A stretch of 64,000 bases of DNA, taken from Faecalicatena_A orotica. Its GTDB lineage: Bacteria > Bacillota > Clostridia > Lachnospirales > Lachnospiraceae. Under the pieces are notes generated by a model. The model did no database searches. It saw only the letters and a program-made list of their open reading frames with translations, and had not been told where the DNA came from. Positions 52,539 to 61,978 of the stretch are shown here, one piece after another. A program made the translations under genes and the position numbers. Within the stretch, counting starts at the first letter, position 1. The number at the start of each line of letters is the position of its first letter. The DNA lies in the NCBI RefSeq assembly GCF_040545875.1, contig NZ_JBEPMR010000003.1; one strand, 5' to 3'.

Positions 52539-54311
52539 TTAGTAATGAATAATAACCGGTGTTCCTACTGAAAGCATACTGTACAGGCTTGCTGCCTGAT
52601 CGGGCGGCATGTTAATGCATCCGTGGGAACCGATTGACGTATACAGGGAACCGCCGAATCCCGGCTGCCAGTTTGCATCATGGAAGCCGATTCCGGTCCA
52701 TGTAACGCGCATCCAGTAGCTGACAGGGGTTTCATATTCTGGTTTTCCTGTATCCGGCTGAATCTCTCCGACCAGTGTCTTATCCAGCTGCATCTCCAGA
52801 ATATTGTAAACACCTGAAGGAGTCTCCTTTTCCGGGGTAGGAAGCCCGGTGACGACATCCGTTTCCAGTGCAATGTTCCCGTCTACAATATACCACATAT
52901 GCTGTGTGGACAGATCGACCTCGGCATAGGTATTGCCCCAGTCCTGTGCGGCATGGGCAGCTGCGGTCTGGTAGTAGGCAGGCTCTTTAGATACGGTCTC
53001 CCCGTTCTTAATGCTGTTAACCAGTGCCTCGAATTCTGTGTCTTCATCAATTGACCAGCCGTATGTCCCGCCGGACACCTCGGCAGTCTTTCCTGTCGGA
53101 GTCGTGATCGTTCTGGCAGTCCCTACAGTATCATATTTATCACCGAAGCCTGTCAGCCAGTTTCTGACTTCATCCTCATTAAATGTCACCTGCATGTTAT
53201 CGTCCACAGTCAGCCAGGTTGAGATCAGGGCCTTATCTACCACTTCCGTCTCTGTCATCGTATAGGTAATGCTTGCCTGTACATACTTGTTCATGGCATC
53301 GCATGCTTTCTTGACTTCTTCTGAATCAGATGTAAACTTCGGCTCAGCGTAGCACTCTTCTTTTTCCATATCCAGATCTGTCTTAAATTCAGAAATATAG
53401 GTATGCACCTTTTCCTTCAGCACGTCCATATTTACTGCAGTGCCGATGACCTCAGGCTCGATGACGTACTTCTCACCGTTGAACTTCGGGTAGGCTGACT
53501 TCGGGGCTGTCTGCTCCGCTGTTACTGCCTGCAGACTGCCGACCGCCTGATTGAGCGCTTCCTCATCATAAGACACTTCAATCGTAACCTTCGCCGAATT
53601 TTTAGAAAACAGTGCCGCCGGCCATGCAAAACCATTCTGCTTTTTCAATGCCTTCTGGATATCGTTATTCTCCTTGTATGTAAGGGAAATATCCGTTCCA
53701 TCTATTGTATCCGACTTATTGTCTTTCTCATGAACCGTCAGACTGTAATCCTTCACCTGCTTTTTCAGATACTCTTCTACATCAGATACTTTTTTACCCG
53801 AAAAATCATGACCATTGATTTCCGTATTAATATAGAAGTGACTCATAAAGAAAACAGAAGTACCAACATACGCTGCAATCAATACAGCGGCTATGCATCC
53901 AAGGATGATCCAGAGCTTCTTCATACTTTTTTTATTTCCGCCTTTCTTTCTCCCGGGCTTCTTATTCTTTTTCTTTGGTTCCTCCTCATCTGGAAAAATA
54001 TCATCCAGATCTTCCTCTTCGTCGAAAATGTCTACTTCCACCGGAACTGGTTTCTTCTTTGCTTTTACGGGGACAACATCCGGTATAACCTGGGTCTTTG
54101 CCATATCATCTGATGAACCGTCCTGTTCTTTAAGTTCATCCGCGGCATCCTCTTCCTCGTCAAAGAAGTAATCTTCATCATCTTCGCCGGGTTCATCATC
54201 CAGATAATAATCATCATCTGACTCGTCTATTTCATCAAAGTAGTAATCTTCGTCAAAATCTTTATCTTCTGAGTTGTAACCATCTGATTTTTTCATGTCG
54301 CGTTCGCTCAT
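52539..54311 (-). CDS. membrane-anchored L,D-transpeptidase (YkuD), 590 aa
   Basis: Peptidoglycan cross-linking enzyme. A strongly acidic cytoplasmic N-terminus (about 1-75, runs of D, E and Y) and a basic KKNKKPGRKKGGNKKS patch lead to one membrane helix (about 131-153). Two PG4-type peptidoglycan-binding repeats (about 160-440) follow, then the YkuD domain with the catalytic cysteine in SIGSHGCINMP and an upstream histidine in IGFHDA. GGGAG lies nine nt before the ATG. The promoter is TGTACA-N17-TATAAT, divergent from aroC. Confidence 0.92.
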   Translation of the reverse strand: MSERDMKKSDGYNSEDKDFDEDYYFDEIDESDDDYYLDDEPGEDDEDYFFDEEEDAADELKEQDGSSDDMAKTQVIPDVVPVKAKKKPVPVEVDIFDEEEDLDDIFPDEEEPKKKNKKPGRKKGGNKKSMKKLWIILGCIAAVLIAAYVGTSVFFMSHFYINTEINGHDFSGKKVSDVEEYLKKQVKDYSLTVHEKDNKSDTIDGTDISLTYKENNDIQKALKKQNGFAWPAALFSKNSAKVTIEVSYDEEALNQAVGSLQAVTAEQTAPKSAYPKFNGEKYVIEPEVIGTAVNMDVLKEKVHTYISEFKTDLDMEKEECYAEPKFTSDSEEVKKACDAMNKYVQASITYTMTETEVVDKALISTWLTVDDNMQVTFNEDEVRNWLTGFGDKYDTVGTARTITTPTGKTAEVSGGTYGWSIDEDTEFEALVNSIKNGETVSKEPAYYQTAAAHAAQDWGNTYAEVDLSTQHMWYIVDGNIALETDVVTGLPTPEKETPSGVYNILEMQLDKTLVGEIQPDTGKPEYETPVSYWMRVTWTGIGFHDANWQPGFGGSLYTSIGSHGCINMPPDQAASLYSMLSVGTPVIIHY

Positions 54312-54350
54312 CTAGTATTACTCCCTCTTTTTTATCAATATCTAGTCCAC

Positions 54351-54379
54351 ATTATATTACGAATCCTGGTAAATGTACA
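54351..54379 (-). promoter_or_regulatory. promoter of the L,D-transpeptidase gene
   Basis: TGTACA (54374-54379) and TATAAT (54351-54356) are 17 nt apart on the minus strand. Confidence 0.6.
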
Positions 54380-54413
54380 GTAAAAAAGTATGAACTTAAA
54401 GATAAATTAAGGA

Positions 54414-54442
54414 TTGCACGTTTATATAACTTCTTATATAAT
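54414..54442 (+). promoter_or_regulatory. aroC promoter
   Basis: TTGCAC (54414-54419) and TATAAT (54437-54442) are 17 nt apart. Confidence 0.8.
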
Positions 54443-54474
54443 AAGTCTATGTGCAAAAAGAAAGGAGTACTACC

Positions 54475-55578
54475 ATGAGTGGATCAACATTTGGCAAATT
54501 GTTTCGCGTAACAACCTGGGGTGAATCACACGGTGCCGCTATAGGTGCGGTTGTGGATGGATGTCCTGCAGGGCTCTCCTTATGTGAAGCTGATATACAG
54601 GAATATTTAAACCGACGAAAGCCGGGACAGAGTAGATATACAACAAAAAGACAGGAAACGGACCAGGCAGAGATACTTTCCGGGGTTTTTGAAGGAAAGA
54701 CAACAGGCACTCCCATCTCTATTATAGTCCGCAACCAGGACCAGCGATCCCGTGATTACGGGAATATCGCGTATACCTATCGTCCTGGGCATGCGGACTA
54801 TACTTTTACCCAAAAGTACGGATTCCGTGATTACCGGGGCGGCGGCCGGTCTTCCGGCAGGGAGACAATCGGACGGGTTGCCGCAGGCGCTGTTGCTTCC
54901 TTATTATTAAAAGAGATGGGGATCAGCCTGACTGCCTATACGAAATCAGTCGGTCCTGTTACAGTTCCATCTGATGCGTATCATTTCGATGAGATTACAG
55001 AGAATACTCTTTATATGCCGAACAATCAGGCTGCCAAAGAAGCCGCCGGACATCTGGACCTCCTGATGAAGAATCAGGATTCATGCGGAGGCACGGTTGA
55101 ATGTATGGTGGACGGACTTCCGGTGGGACTTGGCGAACCGGTATTCGACAAACTGGATGCGTCTCTTGCAAAAGCGCTTATGTCCATCGGTGCGGTGAAA
55201 GCGGTGGAGATCGGTGACGGTATTTCTGCCGCGGCTTCATCCGGAAGCAGGAATAACGATGCGTTTGCTGTCAGGGATGACAGGATAATAAAGGAAACGA
55301 ACCATTCCGGCGGTACTCTGGGCGGCATGAGCGACGGTTCCACACTCCTGGTACGGGCGTCCTTTAAGCCGACACCGTCCATTTCACAGATTCAGCATAC
55401 AGTAACAGAGGAAAAAGAAGAAACAGAGCTTTCCATCCACGGACGGCATGACCCGATCATCGTACCGCGCGCGGTCGTGGTAGTGGAAGCTATGACAGCC
55501 CTTACAATCGCGGACCTGCTTCTGGAAAACATGAGCAGCCGCCTGGATAAAGTAAAAGCCTATTATACGGAGGATTAG
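54475..55578 (+). CDS. aroC: chorismate synthase, 367 aa
   Basis: Last step to chorismate, FMN-dependent. It begins STFGKLFRVTTWGESHGAAIG with GVVDGCPAGL-type GAVVDGCPAGLSL; RSRDYGN, RPGHADYTF and GGRSSGRETIGRVAAG are the family signatures. I use the ATG at 54475 (AAGGAG seven nt upstream), not the GTG at 54451. It heads a plus-strand run into potA with one base between stop and start, so it is co-transcribed with the polyamine transporter. Confidence 0.97.
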   Translation: MSGSTFGKLFRVTTWGESHGAAIGAVVDGCPAGLSLCEADIQEYLNRRKPGQSRYTTKRQETDQAEILSGVFEGKTTGTPISIIVRNQDQRSRDYGNIAYTYRPGHADYTFTQKYGFRDYRGGGRSSGRETIGRVAAGAVASLLLKEMGISLTAYTKSVGPVTVPSDAYHFDEITENTLYMPNNQAAKEAAGHLDLLMKNQDSCGGTVECMVDGLPVGLGEPVFDKLDASLAKALMSIGAVKAVEIGDGISAAASSGSRNNDAFAVRDDRIIKETNHSGGTLGGMSDGSTLLVRASFKPTPSISQIQHTVTEEKEETELSIHGRHDPIIVPRAVVVVEAMTALTIADLLLENMSSRLDKVKAYYTED

Positions 55579-55579
55579 A

Positions 55580-56653
55580 ATGTCTAACAAATTAATTGAT
55601 ATTGTAAATATTACAAAATCATTCGATGAGAATGTGGTTCTGGACCAGCTGAATCTGTATATTCGTGAGAACGAATTTCTTACACTTCTGGGGCCAAGCG
55701 GCTGCGGAAAGACCACTCTTCTGCGGATTCTCGGCGGTTTTGAGACACCGGATTCCGGAGATATTATTTTCGACGGCAAGAACATCAATAATCTGCCGCC
55801 GAACAAAAGGCAGCTAAACACTGTGTTCCAAAAATACGCCCTGTTCTCCCATATGTCCATTGCAGAAAACATCGCTTTCGGCCTGAAGATCAAAGGAAAG
55901 TCAAAGGGATATATTCAGGATAAGATCCGGTATGCCTTAAAGCTCGTCAATCTGGAAGGCTATGAAGACAGGACACCGGACTCCTTAAGCGGCGGCCAGC
56001 AGCAGCGTATCGCCATTGCGAGGGCCATCGTGAATGAGCCAAAAGTACTCCTGCTTGATGAACCGCTCGGTGCTCTGGATTTAAAGCTGCGTCAGGATAT
56101 GCAGTACGAACTGATCCGCCTGAAGAACGAGCTGGGGATTACTTTCGTCTATGTTACCCACGATCAGGAAGAGGCTCTTACCATGTCCGATACGATTGTT
56201 GTCATGAATCAGGGGTATATCCAGCAGATCGGAACTCCCGAAGATATTTACAATGAACCTCAGAATGCCTTTGTTGCAGATTTTATTGGGGACAGCAACA
56301 TTCTCCCTGCCACCATGGTGGAGGATAAAGTTGTGAAGATGCTGGGAGCCGTCTGGCAGTGTGTGGACGTGGGCTTTGGACGCAACAAACCGGTTGATGC
56401 GGTGATCCGCCCGGAAGATATCGATCTCGTGAAGCCGGAAGAAGGCATCATCGAGGGTGTAGTCACCCACCTGATCTTTAAAGGTGTCCACTATGAGATG
56501 GAGGTCCTTGCCAACAATTATGAACTTCTTGTTCACAGCACGGACATGTTCCCTGTCGGGACAGAAGTTGGTATCAAAGTAGACCCATTTGATATTCAGA
56601 TTATGAAAAAACCAGAATCTGAAGACGCGGAGGCTGTTGGAATTGAAGAATAG
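55580..56653 (+). CDS. potA: spermidine/putrescine ABC transporter ATPase PotA, 357 aa
   Basis: Importer ATPase with Walker A LLGPSGCGKTTLLR, signature LSGGQQQRIAIARA, Walker B LLLDEPLGALD and the C-terminal TOBE domain (about 235-350, VIRPEDIDLV). GGAGG precedes the ATG inside the end of aroC. It overlaps potB. The binding and membrane components follow directly. Confidence 0.95.
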   Translation: MSNKLIDIVNITKSFDENVVLDQLNLYIRENEFLTLLGPSGCGKTTLLRILGGFETPDSGDIIFDGKNINNLPPNKRQLNTVFQKYALFSHMSIAENIAFGLKIKGKSKGYIQDKIRYALKLVNLEGYEDRTPDSLSGGQQQRIAIARAIVNEPKVLLLDEPLGALDLKLRQDMQYELIRLKNELGITFVYVTHDQEEALTMSDTIVVMNQGYIQQIGTPEDIYNEPQNAFVADFIGDSNILPATMVEDKVVKMLGAVWQCVDVGFGRNKPVDAVIRPEDIDLVKPEEGIIEGVVTHLIFKGVHYEMEVLANNYELLVHSTDMFPVGTEVGIKVDPFDIQIMKKPESEDAEAVGIEE

Positions 56654-57458
56654 AAAATTACTGACCGGCCCTTATCTTTTCTGGGCTGCATCATTTATCA
56701 TCATCCCTCTTCTGATGATCGTTTATTACGGACTGACAAATAAAGAGGGCTCATTTACACTGATGAACCTTGCCAGGATCACAACACCTGAGAACTTAAA
56801 AGCACTTGGACTCGCTCTTCTTCTGTCCTTTATCAGCACCCTGATCTGCCTTGTGCTGGCTTACCCTCTGGCTATGATCCTTTCCGAGAAGAATGTAAAT
56901 CAGACAAGCTTTATTGTGCTGATCTTCATCCTGCCTATGTGGATGAATTTCCTTTTAAGGACACTTGCCTGGCAGAATCTGCTGGAAAAGAACGGAATCA
57001 TCAATATGATTCTGGAATTTTTCCACCTGCCGGACCAGACGCTGATCAACACGCCTTATGCAATCGTGCTCGGCATGGTATATAACTTCCTGCCGTTTAT
57101 GGTACTTCCCATATACAACGTCCTCGCAAAGATAGACAAGGATGTTATTTCTGCTGCACGTGACCTGGGGGCTAATAATTTCCAGACTTTTTCCAAGATC
57201 ATCTTCCCATTAAGCATACCGGGGATCATCAGCGGAATCACAATGGTATTCGTACCTTCCCTGACGACGTTCGTCATCTCCGACCTGCTCGGTGGAAGCA
57301 AGATACTCCTGATCGGTAATGTCATCGAACAGGAATTCAAGCAGGGGAGCAACTGGAATGTAGGTTCCGGCCTCTCCCTTGTATTGATGATATTTATCAT
57401 CGCAAGTATGGCGCTCATTGCTAAATATGATAAAGACGGGGAGGGAACTGCATTTTGA
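56643..57458 (+). CDS. potB: polyamine ABC transporter permease PotB, 271 aa
   Basis: Six membrane segments. The cytoplasmic coupling motif is SAARDLGANNFQTFSKIIFP, typical of binding-protein-dependent permeases. The start is probably TTG at 56643, with GGAGG nine nt upstream; TTG at 56637 is too close to that site. It overlaps potA by 11 nt and the next gene by four. Confidence 0.93.
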   Translation: MKNRKLLTGPYLFWAASFIIIPLLMIVYYGLTNKEGSFTLMNLARITTPENLKALGLALLLSFISTLICLVLAYPLAMILSEKNVNQTSFIVLIFILPMWMNFLLRTLAWQNLLEKNGIINMILEFFHLPDQTLINTPYAIVLGMVYNFLPFMVLPIYNVLAKIDKDVISAARDLGANNFQTFSKIIFPLSIPGIISGITMVFVPSLTTFVISDLLGGSKILLIGNVIEQEFKQGSNWNVGSGLSLVLMIFIIASMALIAKYDKDGEGTAF

Positions 57459-59338
57459 TTAAAAACGGACTGAAACGCTTTTACTTAATCTTGATTTTCA
57501 TCCTGCTTTACGCTCCCATCGTCACTTTGATGGTACTGTCCTTTAACAGCTCAAAGTCCCGTTCCAAATGGGGCGGTTTTACAGGAAAGTGGTATGTTGC
57601 TCTGTTCCAGAATCAGGATATTATGAATGCCCTGTACACGACATTGATCATTGCCCTTGTATCCGCGCTGGTTGCAACGATCATCGGGACGGCGGCGGCC
57701 ATCGGGATTCAGGCGATGAAGCCTAAATTCCGTACATTTATGATGGGTGTAACTAATATTCCCATGCTGAATGCGGATATCGTAACAGGTATCTCTCTGA
57801 TGCTGCTGTTTATTGCATTCAGGTTTTCACTGGGATTCATGACGATTTTACTGGCACATATTACCTTTAATATCCCTTATGTCATACTGAGTGTCATGCC
57901 AAAGCTCAAGCAGACAAGCAAGCATACTTATGAGGCTGCAATGGATCTGGGGGCCTCACCGGTATATGCCTTTTTCAAGGTTGTATTTCCGGACATCATG
58001 CCAGGTGTATTTTCCGGATTTCTGCTTGCATTCACGATGTCACTGGACGATTTTGTTATCACCCATTTCACAAAGGGGCCCGGGGTGGACACGCTGTCAA
58101 CGAAAATTTACAGTGAGGTAAGAAAAGGAATCAAACCGGAGATGTATGCCCTCTCCACGATCATGTTTGTGACTGTCCTGATTCTTTTGATTCTGGTAAA
58201 TGTCACACCAGAAAAAAAAGCATCTTCCTCCGGTCAGAAACAGGAAATCAAAAAGAAACACCGCATCTCCCGGTTTATTTTCCGGAAGGTGGTTCCGACA
58301 GCAATCGTCATTGTAATCATAGCTGGCGGCTTCTTCTACGGTTCACAGAACAGTGACGCAGGCAATAACCAGGTGATCGTATATAACTGGGGTGAATATA
58401 TTGATCCGGAAGTTCTGACTATGTTCGAGGAAGAAACCGGAATCGATGTTGTCTATGAAGAGTTTGAGACAAACGAGATTATGTACCCGAAGATCCAGTC
58501 GGGAGCGATCGCTTATGATGTTGTCTGCCCGTCAGATTATATGGTGCAGCGTATGATAGAAAATGACCTGCTCGCAGAGATCGATTTTAATAATATACCG
58601 AACCTGAAGTACATCGACAGTACTTATATGGAACAATCGCGCCAGTTTGATCCGGAAAATAAGTACTCTGTCCCATATCTGTTTGGCACCGTTGGGATCC
58701 TGTATAATAAGACGATGGTTGATGAGCCGATCGACAGCTGGAGTGTACTCTGGGATCCAAAATATAAAGACAGCATCCTGATGCAGGACAGCGTCCGCGA
58801 CGCATTCGGAGTGACCTTGAAATACCTGGGCTACTCACTGAACTCCACAGATTTGGATGAGCTTAATGAGGCGAAAAATCTGCTGATTAAACAGAAGCCG
58901 CTCGTGCAGGCCTATGTTGTCGACCAGGTGCGTGACAAAATGATCGGAAACGAGGCCGCCATCGGTGTAATCTATTCCGGAGAAGCGCTTTATACGAAGC
59001 AGGAAAACCCGAATCTGGAATATGTAATTCCAAAGGAAGGGTCAAACCTCTGGATTGACTCCTGGGTTATTCCAAAGAATGCCAAGCATAAGGAAAATGC
59101 AGAGAAATTTATTGATTACCTCTGCCGTCCCGAGATTGCTAAGATGAACTTTGATTACATCACCTATTCTATCCCGAATTCAGAGGGACGCAAACTGATC
59201 GAGGAAGACTGGATGAGGGAAAGCAAGGTTGCCTTCCCCGATCCGGAGGATCTGGCAAACTGCGAGACTTTCAAGTTCCTTGGGGATGATAATGACGCCG
59301 TCTATAATCAGCTCTGGCGTGAAGTAAAGTCTAAATAG
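57455..59338 (+). CDS. potCD: PotC-PotD fusion: polyamine permease with C-terminal binding protein, 627 aa
   Basis: The first part (about 1-255) is a PotC permease with six membrane segments and the coupling motif EAAMDLGASPVYAFFKVVFP. A basic linker (KKKHRISRFIFRK) and a seventh helix (about 286-304) lead outside to a full PotD-like solute-binding domain (about 310-627: VIVYNWGEYIDPEVL, DVVCPSDYMV, GVIYSGEALY). Fusion keeps one binding domain tethered per permease. The start is TTG, overlapping the potB stop, with GGGAGGG upstream. No separate potD is present, so the fusion replaces it. Confidence 0.93.
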   Translation: MIKNGLKRFYLILIFILLYAPIVTLMVLSFNSSKSRSKWGGFTGKWYVALFQNQDIMNALYTTLIIALVSALVATIIGTAAAIGIQAMKPKFRTFMMGVTNIPMLNADIVTGISLMLLFIAFRFSLGFMTILLAHITFNIPYVILSVMPKLKQTSKHTYEAAMDLGASPVYAFFKVVFPDIMPGVFSGFLLAFTMSLDDFVITHFTKGPGVDTLSTKIYSEVRKGIKPEMYALSTIMFVTVLILLILVNVTPEKKASSSGQKQEIKKKHRISRFIFRKVVPTAIVIVIIAGGFFYGSQNSDAGNNQVIVYNWGEYIDPEVLTMFEEETGIDVVYEEFETNEIMYPKIQSGAIAYDVVCPSDYMVQRMIENDLLAEIDFNNIPNLKYIDSTYMEQSRQFDPENKYSVPYLFGTVGILYNKTMVDEPIDSWSVLWDPKYKDSILMQDSVRDAFGVTLKYLGYSLNSTDLDELNEAKNLLIKQKPLVQAYVVDQVRDKMIGNEAAIGVIYSGEALYTKQENPNLEYVIPKEGSNLWIDSWVIPKNAKHKENAEKFIDYLCRPEIAKMNFDYITYSIPNSEGRKLIEEDWMRESKVAFPDPEDLANCETFKFLGDDNDAVYNQLWREVKSK

Positions 59339-59356
59339 TTTCTTCGGATAAAACAG

Positions 59357-59400
59357 GAGGAGGCTGTAAATCAAGTGAAAACCTGATTTACAGCCTCCTC
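59357..59400. terminator. terminator between potCD and the convergent kinase gene
   Basis: A perfect 17-bp stem (59357-59373 with 59384-59400) encloses a 10-nt loop, with T-rich flanks on both sides. Confidence 0.88.
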
Positions 59401-59410
59401 TTATTGACCG

Positions 59411-61081
59411 TTACACATTAAAGCAGCCACCGCCTATGAATTCCCTCAGAAGGGAGTTGGTCGGCACTGGTTCGCTGCCGATTCCGACGAAATAATCGAA
59501 GAATTTCAGAAGCCTCTTGGCCTCCACATATTCGGGACAGTCTTTTCCCATCCCGAACAGCAGCGGTTCCACATACTGCTTTAGTACGGCCAGCTCATAC
59601 AGAAGGGACGAATTAAACATAACATCCGCCTCTTCCTGATACGGGAAGATATTTTCCTCCTCTCCTCTCCTGACAGACGGCCACATGGCAATGGTATTGC
59701 GCGCGGATGTGCCGCGCGTCCTGGCATCTCTTACGATGCGGCGAATCAGCCGTCCGTCTGTTGATGGGATCCGGTTGTGTTCGTCAATATTAAGCTGGGT
59801 CAGTGCGCTTATATAGATCCTGAATTTGTTATCATTGTTCAGTTTCTCTGTCAGCTTTGGATTCAGGCAGTGAATTCCTTCAATGACCAGAATATCCTGT
59901 TCATCCAGCTTTTTCGGCTTTATATCATATGTGCGCTTTCCTGCCTTGAAGTCAAAGATGGGAAGATAGACCTCCTCACCCTTAAGCAGGGCCTGCATGT
60001 CTTCGTTAAACTGCTTCACATCTATTGCTTCGATACATTCGAAATTATAATTACCGTTCTCGTCTTTCGGGGTCATTTCACGGTCCACGAAATAATTGTC
60101 CACGGCTATGGGGTGGGGCCTCATCCCGTTCACCATCAGCTGAATGGACAGGCGGTGTGAAAATGTCGTCTTACCGGATGACGAGGGGCCTGCAATCAGC
60201 ACGAACTTCACATCCGGCTTATCGGCAATCTGCTTTGCGATCTCCCCGATCTGGCGTTCCTGATAGGCCTCCTGTACGAGAACCACTTCTCTCATATCAT
60301 GCTTGGTCACCATATCATTCAGGGCACCAACCGTATCGATACTCTGGAGGTCTCCCCATTGGATTGATTTTTTCAGCACTTCAAAAAGTTTTGGCCTTGG
60401 CACAAACGGTTCAACTTTCTCCGGTTCCTCCCTTGTCGGCATCTGGATGATAAAGCCATCGTCATAAAGATGTAACGAATAATACTTCAGATAACCGGCA
60501 TCAGGCACCATATACCCGTAATAATAGTCTTCAAATTCGTTCATGCTGTAAATATTTACCTTGGAAACACGTCTGTACTCGAACAGCCGCTCTTTATCAT
60601 ACATGCCATGTTTCCTGAAAAGATCAATAGCCTCGGTTGTATGGATGGTCCGCTTTTCTATTGGGATACGCCCTTTTACGAGCTCTTTCATCCTCTTGTC
60701 AACCTTTTCTAAAAACTCCTGCGTCAGATTAACATCGCCTTCCAGGGTACAGTAATATCCTTTGCTGACAGAAAAGTGAATCCTGACACTCTTCACCTTG
60801 TCGTGGCCGCCAACATCATGTACAGCTTTCACAAGCATAAAGCAGAGACTCCTCTTATATGTCTCGTGCCCGATTGGATCCCCTGTTGTCAGAAATTGAA
60901 TCTCACAGTCTTTCTTTAGTGTCTTATCCAGTTCCTGAAGCCGGAACTGGTTCACAAAGACAAGCACGATCTGATGTGCATATCTCTCCTGAAAATCCTC
61001 AGCGATCTGCTGGTAAGTAACCCCTGCCTCATATTCTTTTGTCTCATTCCCTACCCGTACTGTACACAGCTTTTTGCCCAT
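59411..61081 (-). CDS. TGS-domain nucleoside (uridine-kinase-like) kinase, 556 aa
   Basis: An N-terminal TGS-like domain (about 1-65) and a tRNA-synthetase-SAD-like region (about 75-230, with HFSVSKGYYCTLEGDVNL) precede a P-loop uridine kinase/phosphoribulokinase domain (about 290-500: GPSSSGKTTFSHRL, VDNYFVDRE, VIEGIHCLNP). This fusion is widespread in clostridia; its exact substrate is not settled. ATG at 61081 has AAGGA six nt upstream; an ATG two codons earlier abuts the site. A perfect 11-bp hairpin (61138-61170) lies in the leader. Confidence 0.88.
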   Translation of the reverse strand: MGKKLCTVRVGNETKEYEAGVTYQQIAEDFQERYAHQIVLVFVNQFRLQELDKTLKKDCEIQFLTTGDPIGHETYKRSLCFMLVKAVHDVGGHDKVKSVRIHFSVSKGYYCTLEGDVNLTQEFLEKVDKRMKELVKGRIPIEKRTIHTTEAIDLFRKHGMYDKERLFEYRRVSKVNIYSMNEFEDYYYGYMVPDAGYLKYYSLHLYDDGFIIQMPTREEPEKVEPFVPRPKLFEVLKKSIQWGDLQSIDTVGALNDMVTKHDMREVVLVQEAYQERQIGEIAKQIADKPDVKFVLIAGPSSSGKTTFSHRLSIQLMVNGMRPHPIAVDNYFVDREMTPKDENGNYNFECIEAIDVKQFNEDMQALLKGEEVYLPIFDFKAGKRTYDIKPKKLDEQDILVIEGIHCLNPKLTEKLNNDNKFRIYISALTQLNIDEHNRIPSTDGRLIRRIVRDARTRGTSARNTIAMWPSVRRGEEENIFPYQEEADVMFNSSLLYELAVLKQYVEPLLFGMGKDCPEYVEAKRLLKFFDYFVGIGSEPVPTNSLLREFIGGGCFNV

Positions 61082-61137
61082 AATCATTCCTTTCCGCAGA
61101 ATCTTCTGCCCTTATAAGTTTCCCGCACGGAATTTGC

Positions 61138-61170
61138 AGTAAATGTACAGCGAGGTACCGTACATTTACT
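61138..61170. other. perfect 11-bp inverted repeat in the gap before the kinase gene
   Basis: AGTAAATGTAC (61138-61148) and its complement (61160-61170) surround an 11-nt spacer. No U-tract follows on the minus strand, so it is either a leader structure or an operator. Confidence 0.5.
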
Positions 61171-61195
61171 TAACATCTATATAGTATATGCAGTT

Positions 61196-61978
61196 TCAGA
61201 TAACCTGAAACGGATGAATAACAGGTGCCGCTATTACGTCCAGACACGGCAGCTTTCTCTCAAGGAAATGCTTCATATCATCGAGGAAAATATATTCCGT
61301 CCCGTAATGTCCGGCATCGATTACTGCAAGTCCCTGCTCCACTGCATCCAATCCATCGTGGTGTCCAATATCCCCTGTTACAAGTACATCGGCCCCCTTT
61401 TCAACAGCCGGTCTGACAGCACTCTTCCCTGAGCCGGGGGAAACGGCCAGCCGTGAGACCTCTTTCTCCATATCTCCAAAGACCTTGACAGACCCAAGGT
61501 TAAGATGATGCTTTACGTACAGGCAGCACTCCTTTAGTGTCATCGGCTTCTGAAGCTTTCCAAGCCTCCCGATCCCCTCCGGTTTATCCTCTGTTCCGGA
61601 AGTGATATCCAGTACTTCTGTATCTTCCAGCTTTAAGATGTCTTTCGCAAGCTCTGCCATGCCAAGGACATCATAATTCGTGTGCATTGCATAATAGGGA
61701 ATATCATACTGGATCAGCTTCAGGATTCTCCTGCTGATAAAGTCTTCATCCGTTATGCTTTTTAAGGGTGAAAAGATCAGCGGGTGGTGTGTAACCAGCA
61801 TATCTGCCCCGGCTTCTTTCGCCGCCTCTATTACCCGGTCCGTGGCATCCAGTGCCAGATACACTCTGTTTACTTCCTTTGTGCTCCTTCCTGCCTGCAG
61901 GCCTACGTTGTCAAAATCCAATGCCGCACTCTTTGGGTACGCGGCCTCAATTACCTGTATGATTTCTTTACATTGCAT
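61196..61978 (-). CDS. Nif3-like dinuclear metal-centre protein, 260 aa
   Basis: NIF3/YqfO family, a hexameric metal protein once listed as GTP cyclohydrolase I type 2. Metal ligands are in VTHHPLIFSP, MHTNYD, and the C-terminal GDIGHHD with DAGHYGTE. The roughly 100-residue insert of the Bacillus YqfO protein is missing, so this is the short form. ATG at 61978 has AAGGGA nine nt upstream. It overlaps trmK by 11 nt, the order rpoD-trmK-nif3 being common in Firmicutes. Confidence 0.92.
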   Translation of the reverse strand: MQCKEIIQVIEAAYPKSAALDFDNVGLQAGRSTKEVNRVYLALDATDRVIEAAKEAGADMLVTHHPLIFSPLKSITDEDFISRRILKLIQYDIPYYAMHTNYDVLGMAELAKDILKLEDTEVLDITSGTEDKPEGIGRLGKLQKPMTLKECCLYVKHHLNLGSVKVFGDMEKEVSRLAVSPGSGKSAVRPAVEKGADVLVTGDIGHHDGLDAVEQGLAVIDAGHYGTEYIFLDDMKHFLERKLPCLDVIAAPVIHPFQVI

